From positions 682,001 through 746,000 of the forward strand of contig NZ_JAFBCM010000001.1 in assembly GCF_016907715.1 (NCBI RefSeq): a DNA stretch of 64,000 nucleotides, in the 5' to 3' direction. Under the pieces are notes generated by a model. That model did no database searches. It was not told the origin of the DNA and was given only the letters and a program-made list of their open reading frames with translations. Below, one piece after another: positions 25,473 to 35,280 of the stretch. The stretch is from Tenggerimyces flavus. GTDB taxonomy: Bacteria; Actinomycetota; Actinomycetes; Propionibacteriales; Actinopolymorphaceae. The stretch's first letter is position 1. Every line of letters starts with the position of its first letter. Made by a program: the position numbers and the translations under genes.

Positions 25473-25961
25473 TCACTCCCCCGTGGAACCGTCAATGACC
25501 TCTCGAAGCAGATCGGCGTGCCCGTTGTGCCGCGCGTACTCCTCGATGAGGTGTCCGTAGAGCCACCGCAGCCCGACACCGTCGCGCACGTCGTCGAGCG
25601 AGAGCCCGGCAAGCCTCGCCCGGATCGTGCCGATCTCAGCCTCGTACCGCGCCAGGTCGGCCGCCGGATCGGCGTCCGTGAGGACGAGGTCGCCGTCTGG
25701 CTGCTCCTCGGTGCAGTAGATCTCGGCCGGCTGCTCGCCCTCGGCGAACCAGAGAAACCAACCCCGTTCGACCTCGGTCACGTGCCGGACCAGGCCCAGC
25801 AGCGACAGGTCGGACGGAGGTACGGCCCGCAGCTTGAGCTGCTCGTCGGTCAGCCCCTCGCACTTCCACAGCAGCGTCGCTCGGTGGAAGTCGAGGAAGC
25901 CGTCCAGCGTCGTGCGTTCGTCGCCGACCCGGGGCGGTCGCGGGCGGTCGTCGGGGCTCAT
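25473..25961 (-). CDS. DinB-family (DUF664) protein, probable mycothiol-dependent enzyme
   Basis: The 162-residue product has the four-helix DinB pattern with conserved histidines: GLVRHVTEVERGWFLWF (about residues 60-76), WLYGHLIEEYARHNGHADLLREVIDG near the C-terminus. In actinobacteria this fold includes mycothiol-dependent transferases. It starts 11 bp after the photolyase stop and probably belongs to the tetR-phr operon. Confidence 0.8.
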   Translation of the reverse strand: MSPDDRPRPPRVGDERTTLDGFLDFHRATLLWKCEGLTDEQLKLRAVPPSDLSLLGLVRHVTEVERGWFLWFAEGEQPAEIYCTEEQPDGDLVLTDADPAADLARYEAEIGTIRARLAGLSLDDVRDGVGLRWLYGHLIEEYARHNGHADLLREVIDGSTGE

Positions 25962-25971
25962 GGCGGGGACG

Positions 25972-27234
25972 CTACCCGCGACTGGGGACAGGATCGATCC
26001 GTGGCGGCGGATAGTCGGGCGGCGGGGGCTCGAGCTTCCACGGCTCCTGGACCCCCTTCCCCGAGACCTCGGCGAGCTCCGGCACGTACCGCCGGACGTA
26101 GTCCCCGGTCGGGTCGAAGCGGTACGCCTGCCGCAGCGGGTTCAGGACCCGGTTCGGCCTGGTGTCGTTGCCCGTTCCCGCGACCCACTGCCAGTTGCCG
26201 GAGTTGTTCGCGACGTCGCCGTCGACCAGCCAGCGCAGGAAGTGCGCGGCGCCGATCCGCCAGTCGACGTTCAGCTGCTTGGTGAGGAACGACGCCACGA
26301 CCATGCGCGCCCGGTTGTGCATCCAACCCTCGGCGAGGAGCTGCCGCATGCCCGCGTCGACGATCGGCACGCCCGTACGCCCCTGCCGCCACGCCTCGAT
26401 CGCGTCCTCCTGGCCCGACGCCCACGAGCGCCGCCCCGGGCGGTAGTCGCGCGTCCCGATCGCGGGGAACGCCGAGGTCACCTGGTGGAAGAAGTCCCGC
26501 CAGCACAGCTGCCGCACGACCTCGTCCGCCTTCCCGCGCAGCCGGGTCGCCACGGCGAGCGGCGAGACGCAGCCGAAGTGCAGGTACGGGCTCAACCTCG
26601 TCGTCTCGTCCGCGGCAAGCGCGTCCCGATCACCCGGGCCGACCCGGGCGAGCAGCCGCTGCCCGACGTCCTCGCCACCGCGCGGCAGCAGAGGCGAGAC
26701 GTCCGTCGGCCTTGCCGGCAGCCGGCCCACCGCCAGGCCGCCCGGCAGCTGGACGCGGGCCGGCGCCCGCTCGACCGGCCGCCAGCTCGCGCGCTCCCAG
26801 GCGCGCCAGTACGGCGTGAACACCCGGTAGTGGTCGCCGCCCGTCGGCCGCAGCTCCCCCGGCGGCACGACCGTGACGCCTGGGTACGTCGCGAACGCCA
26901 CGTCGGCCGCCGCCAGCCGCGCCTCCCGCCGGCCGGCGTACGCGCTGACGTCGGCGCTCGCGACGATCCGCGAAGCCCCGACCGAAGCGGCGAGCGACAA
27001 AGCCTCGGCGACCGGCTCCCCGGAACGGAGGACGAGATCCCCACCCCGGTCGCGCAACTCCGTACGCAGCGACGCGAGGCTGTCGACGAGGAACGCGGTC
27101 CGGTTCGGCGAGGCCTCGAGCAGCCGCGGGTCGAGCACGAACAACGGCACCACGTAGTCGTCCCGGCACGCCGCGGCCAGCGCCGGGTTGTCGCGCACCC
27201 GCAGGTCCCGGGTGAACAGGACGACCGTCGTCAC
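25972..27234 (-). CDS. phr: Deoxyribodipyrimidine photolyase
   Basis: The 420-residue product repairs UV-induced pyrimidine dimers using FADH2 and light. The N-terminal photolyase domain starts TTVVLFTRDLRVRDNPAL. The FAD-binding part contains GRTGVPIVDAGMRQL, EGWMHNRARMVVASFL and GDVANNSGNWQWVAGTG, all diagnostic of class I photolyases. The GTG start overlaps the TetR gene stop (GTGA), which is unusual for a repair enzyme. A longer upstream reading is a shadow of the TetR gene. Confidence 0.95.
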   Translation of the reverse strand: MTTVVLFTRDLRVRDNPALAAACRDDYVVPLFVLDPRLLEASPNRTAFLVDSLASLRTELRDRGGDLVLRSGEPVAEALSLAASVGASRIVASADVSAYAGRREARLAAADVAFATYPGVTVVPPGELRPTGGDHYRVFTPYWRAWERASWRPVERAPARVQLPGGLAVGRLPARPTDVSPLLPRGGEDVGQRLLARVGPGDRDALAADETTRLSPYLHFGCVSPLAVATRLRGKADEVVRQLCWRDFFHQVTSAFPAIGTRDYRPGRRSWASGQEDAIEAWRQGRTGVPIVDAGMRQLLAEGWMHNRARMVVASFLTKQLNVDWRIGAAHFLRWLVDGDVANNSGNWQWVAGTGNDTRPNRVLNPLRQAYRFDPTGDYVRRYVPELAEVSGKGVQEPWKLEPPPPDYPPPRIDPVPSRG

Positions 27235-27983
27235 GCTGACCCTTCGCGGCGCGCGATGTACGCGCCGATGCCGTCGAGGACCACGTTCAGTCCGAAGTCC
27301 CAGTCGTCGCCCGAGTCCACGATCTCCCCCGGCTCGACCGTGAAGACGCCCGCCGCGACGACGTTCGCCAACGAGGGCAGCTTCCGCGGGTCGACGACGG
27401 CGCCCAGCGCGGTCCCGTAGTCGGTCACGAACTGCGCGCCCTGCTCGGGCAGCTGCGTCCCCAGCCAGACCTCGCCGTGGATGTACATCAGCAGCGACAT
27501 GACGAGCTGCACCTTCTCGTCCTCCCGCAGCGACGTGTGCGCGAACGTCGACAGCGCGCGGTCGAACCAGGCCAGGTTGTGCGGTCCGATCGGCGGCCCC
27601 TTGGTCGGGATCTGCACCCACCAGGCGTGCCTGCGGATCGCGGCGAGAACGCCGTTCGACCAGGTCGTGAGCGCCGCGCGCCAGTCTCGTTCGTCCGGCG
27701 GGAACTCCGGCGGCTCCTCGAGTGCCGCGTCCGCCATCAACAGCAGCAGCTCGTCCTTGCTCTTCACGTGCCGGTAGAGCGCCATCGTCGAGTTGCCGAG
27801 CTTCTGCGCGACCCGCGCCATCGACACCGCGGCGAGCCCCTCGGCGTCGGCGAGGTCGACGGCCGCCTTGGTGATGTCGTCGACGCTCAGCGTCGGCTTG
27901 GGCCCGCGCCTGGTGCTGGACCGCAGCCCCCAGAGCAGCGCGACGTCCTCGGGTAGCTCAGCCGGGTCGGGCTGCTCACTCAT
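27231..27983 (-). CDS. TetR-family regulator of the divergent DrrAB-type exporter
   Basis: The 250-residue product has a TetR HTH (about residues 32-78: TLSVDDITKAAVDLADAEGLAAVSMARVAQKLGNSTMALYRHVKSKDELL) and a TetR_C-type ligand domain. It is divergent to a DrrA/DrrB-like ABC exporter, with two matched operator sites in the 108-bp gap. It should repress the exporter and itself, with release by the exported compound. The photolyase gene is translationally coupled downstream and so shares the control. Confidence 0.92.
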   Translation of the reverse strand: MSEQPDPAELPEDVALLWGLRSSTRRGPKPTLSVDDITKAAVDLADAEGLAAVSMARVAQKLGNSTMALYRHVKSKDELLLLMADAALEEPPEFPPDERDWRAALTTWSNGVLAAIRRHAWWVQIPTKGPPIGPHNLAWFDRALSTFAHTSLREDEKVQLVMSLLMYIHGEVWLGTQLPEQGAQFVTDYGTALGAVVDPRKLPSLANVVAAGVFTVEPGEIVDSGDDWDFGLNVVLDGIGAYIARREGSA

Positions 27984-28028
27984 CTTTGGGCCTCCACGAT
28001 CGCTCAGTATGGCCTCTTGCCAATAACT

Positions 28029-28064
28029 GCGTACCTGCTACGCTAATCAGCGTACCTCATACGC
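28029..28064. promoter_or_regulatory. Tandem TetR operators between tetR and the ABC exporter
   Basis: Two copies of a 15-bp palindrome, GCGTACCTGCTACGC (28029-28043) and GCGTACCTCATACGC (28050-28064), lie exactly 21 bp apart, two helical turns. Together they also form a larger dyad centred between 28046 and 28047. The position is between divergent starts at 27983 and 28092. Confidence 0.85.
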
Positions 28065-28091
28065 AGTAACCAAGCTCCTCGGGAGGGGCAC

Positions 28092-29045
<954 letters not shown>

Positions 29046-29059
29046 AGGGACTTCTCGTT

Positions 29060-29854
29060 GTGAGTACTGAGGTTCTGCCGGTTCGTCATACCGGCTTCGG
29101 AAACGCCGTCAACGACACGTTGACGATGATCGGGCGGAGCATCCGACTGACGCGTCGCAACGTCGAGACGCTGCTGATGTCGATCGCGCTGCCCCTGTTG
29201 ATGATGGCGCTGTTCGTGTACGTGTTCGGCGGCGCGATCGAGACCGGGACCGCGTACATCAACTACGTCGTACCCGGAATCATCTTGCTGTGTGCGGGAT
29301 TCGGCGCTTCGCAGACCGCTGTGTCCGTGGCGCACGACATGGAGCACGGCATGATCGACCGGCTGCGGTCGATGCCGATCCGCAGCTTCGCGGTGCTGAC
29401 CGGGCACGTGACGGCCTCGTTGGCGCGCAACTCGCTGGCGACGGCGATCGTCTTCGCGACCGCTGTGTTGATGGGGTTCCGGCCGAACGCGACGGCTCTG
29501 GACTGGCTGCTCGCGGTGCTCGTGCTGGCGCTGTACATCTTGGCGTTCTCCTGGCTGGCCGCGGCGATCGGTGTGGCGGCCAAGAGCGTCGAGTCGGCGA
29601 GCGCGATGACGTTCTTCATGATGTTCCTGCCGTACCTGTCGAGCGCGTTCGTGCCGACGGACACGATGCCGCTGGTGCTGCGGGTGTTCTCGGAGAACCA
29701 GCCGATCACGCCGATCATCGAGACCGTGCGCGGGCTGTTGACGGGCACGCCGATCGGGTCGAGCGGCTGGCTCGCGGTGGCCTGGGCGGGCGGACTGTTC
29801 CTGGCGGCGTTCGCCTGGGCAACCTGGCTGTTCCGCCGGAAGACGTCACGCTGA
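29060..29854 (+). CDS. DrrB-type ABC-2 transporter permease
   Basis: The 264-residue product has six membrane helices and the ABC-2 motif around ERGMIDRLRSMPI (here DMEHGMIDRLRSMPIRSFAVLTGHV). The C-terminal part includes FSENQPITPIIETVRGLLTG, typical of daunorubicin-resistance permeases. The GTG start is 14 bp after the ATPase stop. The 3' end overlaps the convergent binding-protein gene by 9 bp. Confidence 0.92.
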   Translation: MSTEVLPVRHTGFGNAVNDTLTMIGRSIRLTRRNVETLLMSIALPLLMMALFVYVFGGAIETGTAYINYVVPGIILLCAGFGASQTAVSVAHDMEHGMIDRLRSMPIRSFAVLTGHVTASLARNSLATAIVFATAVLMGFRPNATALDWLLAVLVLALYILAFSWLAAAIGVAAKSVESASAMTFFMMFLPYLSSAFVPTDTMPLVLRVFSENQPITPIIETVRGLLTGTPIGSSGWLAVAWAGGLFLAAFAWATWLFRRKTSR

Positions 29855-30733
29855 GATGCGTTGGGCCAGGTGCGGGTTCTCGGGGATTCCCGCACCTGGA
29901 TGCAGGATCGCGGCGAGCGCCTCGATGCCGTCGACGAGGCGCGGGCCGGGTCTGGCGAACGAGGCGTTGGCGTCGACGGCCCACAGCTCTGCCGTTCCTG
30001 GTAGCTCGTGCTTGATCGCCTCGGTGAGCTTGGCCGAGCCTGCGAGGTCGTAGCCGCAGGGCGCCCCGACGACGACGGCGGGGCGCTCGTCGCGTACGGC
30101 CGCCCAGGTGGTGCGCTCGGAGCGCTTGCCCGCCTGGCCGAGGACGTTCTCGCCGCCGGCGCGGGTGACCATCTCGGGCACCCAGTGGCCGGGGGCGAAC
30201 GGCGGGTCGGTCCACTCGAGCACGATCGCTCGCGGTCGTTCCCTTCCCTCGACTGCTTGCGCGACTGTCTTGAGGCGGCTGTGCAGGCTGTCGACGAGCT
30301 GGTGTGCTGGTGCGGGTTTGCCGACGCGTTCGCCCACTTCGGTGATGGTCGCGAGCACGTCGTCGAGGGTCTGCGGGTCGAGCGTGAGGACGTCGGCGCG
30401 GCAGCCGAGGTAGGCGAGCGCGTCGTCGACGACGGACACGTCCACCGCGCAGACGGCGCACAGGTCCTGGGTGACGACGAGGTCGGCGTCGAGGTCGCGG
30501 AGGGCGCCCTCGTCCAGGTGGTAGAGGTCCTCGCCGGCGGCCATCCGTTCGCTCACGTGCTGGTCGATCTGCTGCGGGGTGAGGCCCTCGGGGAGCATGC
30601 TGGTGGAGACGATCCGCCTGCGTCGTGCCCCCGCCGGGTAGTCGCACTCGAACGTCACGCCGACGACGTGGTCGCCGGCCCCGACCGCGAAGAGGATCTC
30701 CGTGGCCGAGGGCAGCAACGACACGATCCGCAT
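29846..30733 (-). CDS. Cobalamin-type (BtuF-like) binding protein without signal peptide
   Basis: The 295-residue product has a class III periplasmic-binding fold: MRIVSLLPSATEILFAVGAGDHVVGVTFECDYP at the start, VTQDLCAVCAVD, EWTDPPFAPGHWVPEMVTRAGGENVLG. It begins directly at the first strand, with no signal peptide or lipobox, so it is predicted to be cytoplasmic. Many bacteria have such solitary BtuF-like proteins of unclear function. No BtuC/BtuD genes are adjacent and it converges on the DrrB-type gene. Confidence 0.8.
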   Translation of the reverse strand: MRIVSLLPSATEILFAVGAGDHVVGVTFECDYPAGARRRRIVSTSMLPEGLTPQQIDQHVSERMAAGEDLYHLDEGALRDLDADLVVTQDLCAVCAVDVSVVDDALAYLGCRADVLTLDPQTLDDVLATITEVGERVGKPAPAHQLVDSLHSRLKTVAQAVEGRERPRAIVLEWTDPPFAPGHWVPEMVTRAGGENVLGQAGKRSERTTWAAVRDERPAVVVGAPCGYDLAGSAKLTEAIKHELPGTAELWAVDANASFARPGPRLVDGIEALAAILHPGAGIPENPHLAQRISA

Positions 30734-30763
30734 GCTGCTCGACGCTACCCCTCTGGCGCCGTA

Positions 30764-30834
30764 ATCATGTACGTGATCGTGAAGCCGTAGCCGTCGTATA
30801 CGACCAGTTTGGCTTCATGATCACGTACATGATC
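30764..30834. repeat. Palindromic repeat family R2, copy 1
   Basis: Arms of about 23 bp, from AATCATGTACGTGATC to GATCACGTACATGATC, are complementary with two mismatches and enclose about 25 nt including GTATACGAC. A second copy in the same orientation lies at 35196-35262. It sits between the 5' end of the BtuF-like gene and the 3' end of the secreted HAF-type gene. Confidence 0.75.
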
Positions 30835-30845
30835 ACCGGGCTGGG

Positions 30846-31823
30846 TCAGCGGCAGCTCCAGCGGATGGCGAAGACGTTGCTGCCCCAGTCCCAGCCGTAC
30901 ACGTTGTTCGCGTCGTCCAGGTCCACCACGTTGATGCCCTGCTCCGAGCTGGCCGGGAGGTTCCACTCGATGCCCAGCCGGTTGATCAGCACGTCGCGAT
31001 CGTTCACCCGCCCCTGCACCGAACGGCGCCGGTTGATGTGCAAGAACTGGCCCTCCCCCGGCAGCGACGTGACCTGGCCGGACGCGAGGTCCCAGATCGC
31101 CGGAGCACCCTCCAGCTGGCCCGCGGCGACACCGTGGCGGAGGTCGTACGCGTAGACGTACGACGGTTCCTCCGGCGGCAGCAGCTCGTAGCTTTCGCCG
31201 CGCCACACGATCGGCCGGCTCTGCACGTCGTTGCCGACCATGCCGAGCACCGTGCCGTCGTCGTCGATCGCGTCCGCCCGCGAGCTGGTGAAGCCGGCCG
31301 GGATCGGCAGCACGTCGTAGGAGTTGTCGGCGTGCCAGACGATCGCCCGCTGCACCTCCAGAGCGCGCACGGCGTACAGGCCGGCGATCTCGCCCTTGGC
31401 GTTGATCGCCGTCGGCGCCACGTCGGCGGCCTCGGCCGGGACGGGCAGCCGCGTCTTCACCCCGTTCTTCAGCCGCCAGCTGTGCTGGTCCTCGATCCGG
31501 TTGTCGTTCCCGACGATCTCGCCGCGACCCGAGACCAGCGAGACGCCCTCTTCCTCCGGGAGCGCTCCGAGATCGGCCGGAACACCACGGTGCCAAAGCA
31601 AGATCCGGTTCTCGCTGGTGCCCTTCCGCCAGGTGCCGAGCTGGTAGGCGCCGGCGGGATCGGAGCTCCGCACGTCGGCGTACGTCGCGCCCGCCGGCAC
31701 CGGCAGGTCGTGCCGCACACACGTCTTCGCCGCCGGCTGCGCAGGCGCGGGTGCGGCCACCGCCGCTGGGATCGATGCTGCTGTCGCGGCGACCGCGGCC
31801 GCGATGACGAGAACTGCGCGCAT
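30846..31823 (-). CDS. Secreted HAF-repeat/beta-propeller-like protein
   Basis: The 325-residue product has a signal peptide (MRAVLVIAAAVAATAASIPAAVAA). The rest is made of repeated strands of the HAF type (INAKGEIAGLY, IDDDGTVLGMV, LRHGVAAGQLEG, LDDANNVYGWDW), predicting a secreted beta-propeller. Two cysteines (TCVRHD and WSCR near the ends) may link the termini. GGAGGAA lies before the ATG. Function is unknown. It diverges from a methyltransferase gene. Confidence 0.75.
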   Translation of the reverse strand: MRAVLVIAAAVAATAASIPAAVAAPAPAQPAAKTCVRHDLPVPAGATYADVRSSDPAGAYQLGTWRKGTSENRILLWHRGVPADLGALPEEEGVSLVSGRGEIVGNDNRIEDQHSWRLKNGVKTRLPVPAEAADVAPTAINAKGEIAGLYAVRALEVQRAIVWHADNSYDVLPIPAGFTSSRADAIDDDGTVLGMVGNDVQSRPIVWRGESYELLPPEEPSYVYAYDLRHGVAAGQLEGAPAIWDLASGQVTSLPGEGQFLHINRRRSVQGRVNDRDVLINRLGIEWNLPASSEQGINVVDLDDANNVYGWDWGSNVFAIRWSCR

Positions 31824-31870
31824 GAAGCGTTCCTCCCCGAGGACCCGATGGGTACTTACGGCCCGGACCG

Positions 31871-31910
31871 TACTCCGCTTCGCGGCTTTGCGCGACCACG
31901 AAGCGGAGTA
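31871..31910. promoter_or_regulatory. 12-bp inverted repeat between divergent genes
   Basis: TACTCCGCTTCG (31871-31882) and CGAAGCGGAGTA (31899-31910) are perfectly complementary with a 16-nt spacer. It lies between the divergent starts at 31823 and 31923, so an operator or a transcribed hairpin near the methyltransferase start is possible. Confidence 0.5.
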
Positions 31911-31922
31911 GCGTGACCGACC

Positions 31923-32741
31923 GTGGAGCGCGAGAAGATCACCCTGACCGGCGCACCGGCGACGATGCTCGCCACGTTGTACGGGCGGGCGTTGGACAGC
32001 AAGCGGCCCAACTCCGTCCTGCACGACAACGAGGCGGCCCGGACGGTCGAGCGGATCGAGTACGACTTCGCTCGGACTCGGATGACACCGACCTCGGCCG
32101 TCGGCGTCGCGATCCGCGCCAAGGTGCTCGACGACTGGACGCGGGAGTTCCTCGCCGCGCACCCGTCCGCGAACGTGCTGCACCTCGCCTGCGGGCTCGA
32201 CACCCGCGTCCACCGGCTGGCTCCTGGCCCGGACGTGCGGTGGTACGACGTCGACTTCCCGGACGTGATCGCGCTGCGGTCTCGGTTGATGACCGCGCCT
32301 CCCGGCGACTACCACCTGGTCGCGTCCTCGGTCACCGACTCCGCTTGGCTGGAGGACCTCCCCGCGGACCGGCCGACGGTCGCGGTCTTCGAGGGCCTGT
32401 CGATGTACCTCACGCCGGAGGAGGGGCGCAGCCTGATCTCCCGTATCTGTGGACGATTCCCGTCCGGTCAGCTGCTGTTCGACTGCTACGGCTCGTTCGG
32501 CATCAAGCTGCAGAAGCTCGTTCCGGCGGTCCGCAACGCGGGCGCGACGCTGCACTGGGGCATCGACGATCCTCGAGAGCTGGAGTCGTTCCATCCCGGC
32601 CTGCGTTGTCTGGACGCGTTGCTGAGTGTGGACATGCCCGGCCTGGACAGCCTGCCGCTCTCGGGTCGCGTGAGCCTGAGGATCATGTCGTACCTCCCCG
32701 GCCTCCGAGACGTCGGCAAGATCCTGCGCTTCGCGTACTGA
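31923..32741 (+). CDS. LCM/PPM1-type class I SAM-dependent methyltransferase
   Basis: The 272-residue product matches the leucine-carboxyl-methyltransferase-like family used in polyketide and other O-methylations: VLHLACGLDTRVHRL (SAM motif, about residues 86-100), VRWYDVDFPDVIALR, and FEGLSMYLTPEEGRSLI. The GTG start lacks a strong ribosome binding site. The stop is immediately followed by the stop of the convergent AraC/DinB gene. The substrate cannot be inferred, as no biosynthetic genes surround it. Confidence 0.85.
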   Translation: MEREKITLTGAPATMLATLYGRALDSKRPNSVLHDNEAARTVERIEYDFARTRMTPTSAVGVAIRAKVLDDWTREFLAAHPSANVLHLACGLDTRVHRLAPGPDVRWYDVDFPDVIALRSRLMTAPPGDYHLVASSVTDSAWLEDLPADRPTVAVFEGLSMYLTPEEGRSLISRICGRFPSGQLLFDCYGSFGIKLQKLVPAVRNAGATLHWGIDDPRELESFHPGLRCLDALLSVDMPGLDSLPLSGRVSLRIMSYLPGLRDVGKILRFAY

Positions 32742-33665
32742 TCAGCCCGCTGCGCGCTCGGTGATCCAGCGGATCGGGTCACCGCCGTCGAGATCGTCCA
32801 GCCCGGCATCGTGCAACGCTCCCGCGACGAGGGTGCGACGGTGCGGGCCGAACGTGAGAACGTGGGCGATCACAGCGCCGAACGTGTAGACCTCCGGCCG
32901 CTCCCCCGGGCAGACGACGGCCTCGTCAAGCCGACCTTGCGCGCACACCGTGCGGACCTGCTCGAGGAACGCCGGGCCGACCGCGCCGAGCCGTCGTTGC
33001 AGCTGTGCGACGGTTTCACCTTGTGGGACAGGGAGATCCTGCGCCCGTCCCTCGATCGCCGCACCCCACATGTCCAGCTGGCCGACGAGGCGCGAGAGCA
33101 ACGTACGTACCGTCGGCTCGTTGTCGATGCCCTCCACCGACAGCTCTATGCGCGCGTCGAGCTGATCGTCGCTCATTCTCTCCGCCTGTGTCAGCATCTC
33201 GCCGACGGCCCAGACGTGGTGCTCCACCATCGTGACGAGAACGTCCATCGAGCTCACCTTCTGCTGGGCGGGCAGCCGCAGGCTGTCCGGCGGGTGGAAG
33301 TGCACGCGGTTCGGGTCGCCGAGGGGCAACCGCGTGGGCTGCTGGCGCCAGCTGGCGGGCGGCGACCCGTACGCCCGTGCGAACGCCCGGGTGAACGCCT
33401 CGTGGCTGGAGTAGCCCGCCTCGACGCCGACCTCGAGCACCGAGCGGTCCGTGCTCAGCAGCCGGTACGCGGCGCGTTCCAGCAGGATCCGGCGCCGCAT
33501 CCGCTCGGGCGGCTCGCCCGCGCTCGCCGCGATCACCCGGGCGAAGTGGGACGGCGACAGGTACAGCCGCTTCGCGAGGTCGGCGCTGGTCGCCTCGTGT
33601 TCGTCCAGGGCAACCGCAAGTACCTCGGCGTACGCGGCGAGCGGGTCCATGGGCACATCGTGCAT
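32742..33665 (-). CDS. AraC-type HTH fused to a DinB-like domain
   Basis: The 307-residue product has an N-terminal AraC HTH (about residues 10-112: LAKRLYLSPSHFARVIAASAGEPPERMRRRILLERAAYRLL ... VGVEAGYSSHEAFTRAFARAYGSPP) followed by a DinB four-helix domain (about 140-300; MVEHHVWAVGEML, VIAHVLTFGPHRRTLVAGAL) with its histidines. The domain order, HTH first, is the reverse of classical AraC regulators. It may bind a thiol or metal-linked ligand. Start could be 33650 instead. Confidence 0.82.
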   Translation of the reverse strand: MHDVPMDPLAAYAEVLAVALDEHEATSADLAKRLYLSPSHFARVIAASAGEPPERMRRRILLERAAYRLLSTDRSVLEVGVEAGYSSHEAFTRAFARAYGSPPASWRQQPTRLPLGDPNRVHFHPPDSLRLPAQQKVSSMDVLVTMVEHHVWAVGEMLTQAERMSDDQLDARIELSVEGIDNEPTVRTLLSRLVGQLDMWGAAIEGRAQDLPVPQGETVAQLQRRLGAVGPAFLEQVRTVCAQGRLDEAVVCPGERPEVYTFGAVIAHVLTFGPHRRTLVAGALHDAGLDDLDGGDPIRWITERAAG

Positions 33666-33715
33666 CAGCGACGGCCTGGCTGGCTTGATCGTGCTTGCTC
33701 GTTAGTCTCCGCAGC

Positions 33716-34324
33716 ATGGACGAGCTGGAGGTCGGCGTCGGGCCGTGGTCAGGACCGTGGCCGGACGATCCGCGCTACGACCCGGAGCTGTTGGCGAACG
33801 GTGACCGGCGGAACGTCGTCGACCAGTACCGCTACTGGCGGCGCGATGCCGTCATCGCCGACCTCGACCTGCGGCGGCACGACTTCCACATCGCGATCGA
33901 GAACTGGCAGCATGACTTCAACATCGGCTCGGTCGTCCGTACGGCGAACGCGTTCCTCGCCCGCGAGGTGCACATCGTCGGCCGTCGGCGGTGGAACCGG
34001 CGCGGGGCGATGGTGACGGACCGGTACCAACACGTTCGCCACCATCCCGACGCCGCGGCGCTCGTCTCGTGGGCGCGTGGCGAGGATCTGCCGGTGCTCG
34101 GCATCGACAACCTGCCAGGCTCGGTCCCGCTCGAGTCAGCCGACCTGCCCCGGCGGTGCGTGCTGGTCTTCGGGCAGGAGGGTCCGGGCCTGTCCGAGCC
34201 CGTGCGCGCGGCGTGCGAGCGAGTGCTGTCGATCGCCCAGTACGGCTCCACCCGTTCGATCAACGCCGGCGCGGCGGCCGCGATCGCCATGCACACCTGG
34301 ATCCGCCAGCACGCGGTCGGCTAA
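33716..34324 (+). CDS. SpoU/TrmH-family RNA 2'-O-methyltransferase
   Basis: The product of about 202 residues has the three SPOUT motifs: motif 1 [18 protein letters not shown] (about residues 64-81), motif 2 [11 protein letters not shown] and motif 3 [21 protein letters not shown], so it uses SAM and a knotted fold. The target (tRNA or rRNA ribose) is not clear. I start at the ATG at 33716, not the in-frame TTG at 33695. It converges with the HAD gene. Confidence 0.9.
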   Translation: MDELEVGVGPWSGPWPDDPRYDPELLANGDRRNVVDQYRYWRRDAVIADLDLRRHDFHIAIENWQHDFNIGSVVRTANAFLAREVHIVGRRRWNRRGAMVTDRYQHVRHHPDAAALVSWARGEDLPVLGIDNLPGSVPLESADLPRRCVLVFGQEGPGLSEPVRAACERVLSIAQYGSTRSINAGAAAAIAMHTWIRQHAVG

Positions 34325-35100
34325 AGGTCGTCGATGAGATCCGCGACGGAGTCGACGACGCGGGACGGGCGGTAGGGGAACCGGTCGATCTCGTGCTGCT
34401 GCGTCACGCCGGTCAGCACGAGCACGGTGGTGAGGCCGGCCTCGATGCCGGAGATCACGTCGGTGTCCATGCGGTCGCCGATCATCGCGGTGCTCTCCGA
34501 ATGCGCCTCGAGCTGGTTGAGCGCGCTGCGCATCATGAGCGGGTTCGGCTTGCCGACGAAGTACGGCTCGACGCCGGTCGCCTTCGTGATCAGCGCCGCG
34601 ACGGCGCCGCACGCGGGGAGCGGTCCCTCGGGCGAGGGGCCGATCGGGTCGGGGTTCGTCGCGATGAACCGCGCGCCGCCTCCGACCAGCCTGATCGCGG
34701 TCGTGATCGCGGAGAAGCTGTACGTGCGGGTCTCGCCGAGCACGACGTAGTCGGGGTCGTTGTCTGTGAGGATGTACCCGACGGCGTGCAGCGCGGTCGT
34801 CAGCCCAACCTCGCCGATCGTGAACGCCGAGCCGCCCGGCTTCTGGTTGGCGAGGAACTTCGCGGTCGCGAGCGCGGAGGTCCAGATCGACTCCTCGGGG
34901 ATGTCGAGGCCGCCCGCGAGCAGCCTCGCCCGGAGGTCGCGCGGGGTGTAGATGGAGTTGTTGGTGAGAACGAGGAACCGCCGCCCGAGCTCCTTGAGCC
35001 TGCGCACGAACTCCGCGGCACCCGGCACCGGCCGCCCCTCGTGCACGAGCACGCCGTCCATGTCGGCGAGCCAGCACTCGATCGCCTTCTGCTCAGCCAT
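34321..35100 (-). CDS. HAD-IIA family phosphatase (NagD-like)
   Basis: The 259-residue product has the HAD motif [12 protein letters not shown] (nucleophile Asp about residue 12), motif [10 protein letters not shown], Lys motif VGKPNPLMM and motif [21 protein letters not shown]. This fits the NagD/Pho13 group of sugar or nucleotide phosphatases. I use the ATG at 35100 (MAEQ). The 3' end overlaps the TrmH-type gene by 4 bp. R2 copy 2 lies upstream. Confidence 0.9.
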   Translation of the reverse strand: MAEQKAIECWLADMDGVLVHEGRPVPGAAEFVRRLKELGRRFLVLTNNSIYTPRDLRARLLAGGLDIPEESIWTSALATAKFLANQKPGGSAFTIGEVGLTTALHAVGYILTDNDPDYVVLGETRTYSFSAITTAIRLVGGGARFIATNPDPIGPSPEGPLPACGAVAALITKATGVEPYFVGKPNPLMMRSALNQLEAHSESTAMIGDRMDTDVISGIEAGLTTVLVLTGVTQQHEIDRFPYRPSRVVDSVADLIDDL

Positions 35101-35195
35101 GCGGCCCACGGTAGCGGTCTGAGGTGTCCCTCCGGTGGCAACGAGACCGCCAACAGCACCCCGCGACCAGCCCCTCCCACGCCACCCCCCCGGGT

Positions 35196-35262
35196 GATCA
35201 TGAACGTGATCATGAAGCCGAACCGGTCATATACGCCGGGTTTGCCTTCATGATCACGTGGT
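35196..35262. repeat. Palindromic repeat family R2, copy 2
   Basis: GATCATGAACGTGATCATGA pairs with TCATGATCACG across a centre containing ATATACG. It is aligned with copy 1 at 30764-30834 over about 67 bp. It lies in the divergent gap between the HAD gene and the CoA-disulfide reductase gene, ending 18 bp before the latter's start. Confidence 0.7.
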
Positions 35263-35280
35263 GGTGGCAGGCTGGGCGGC

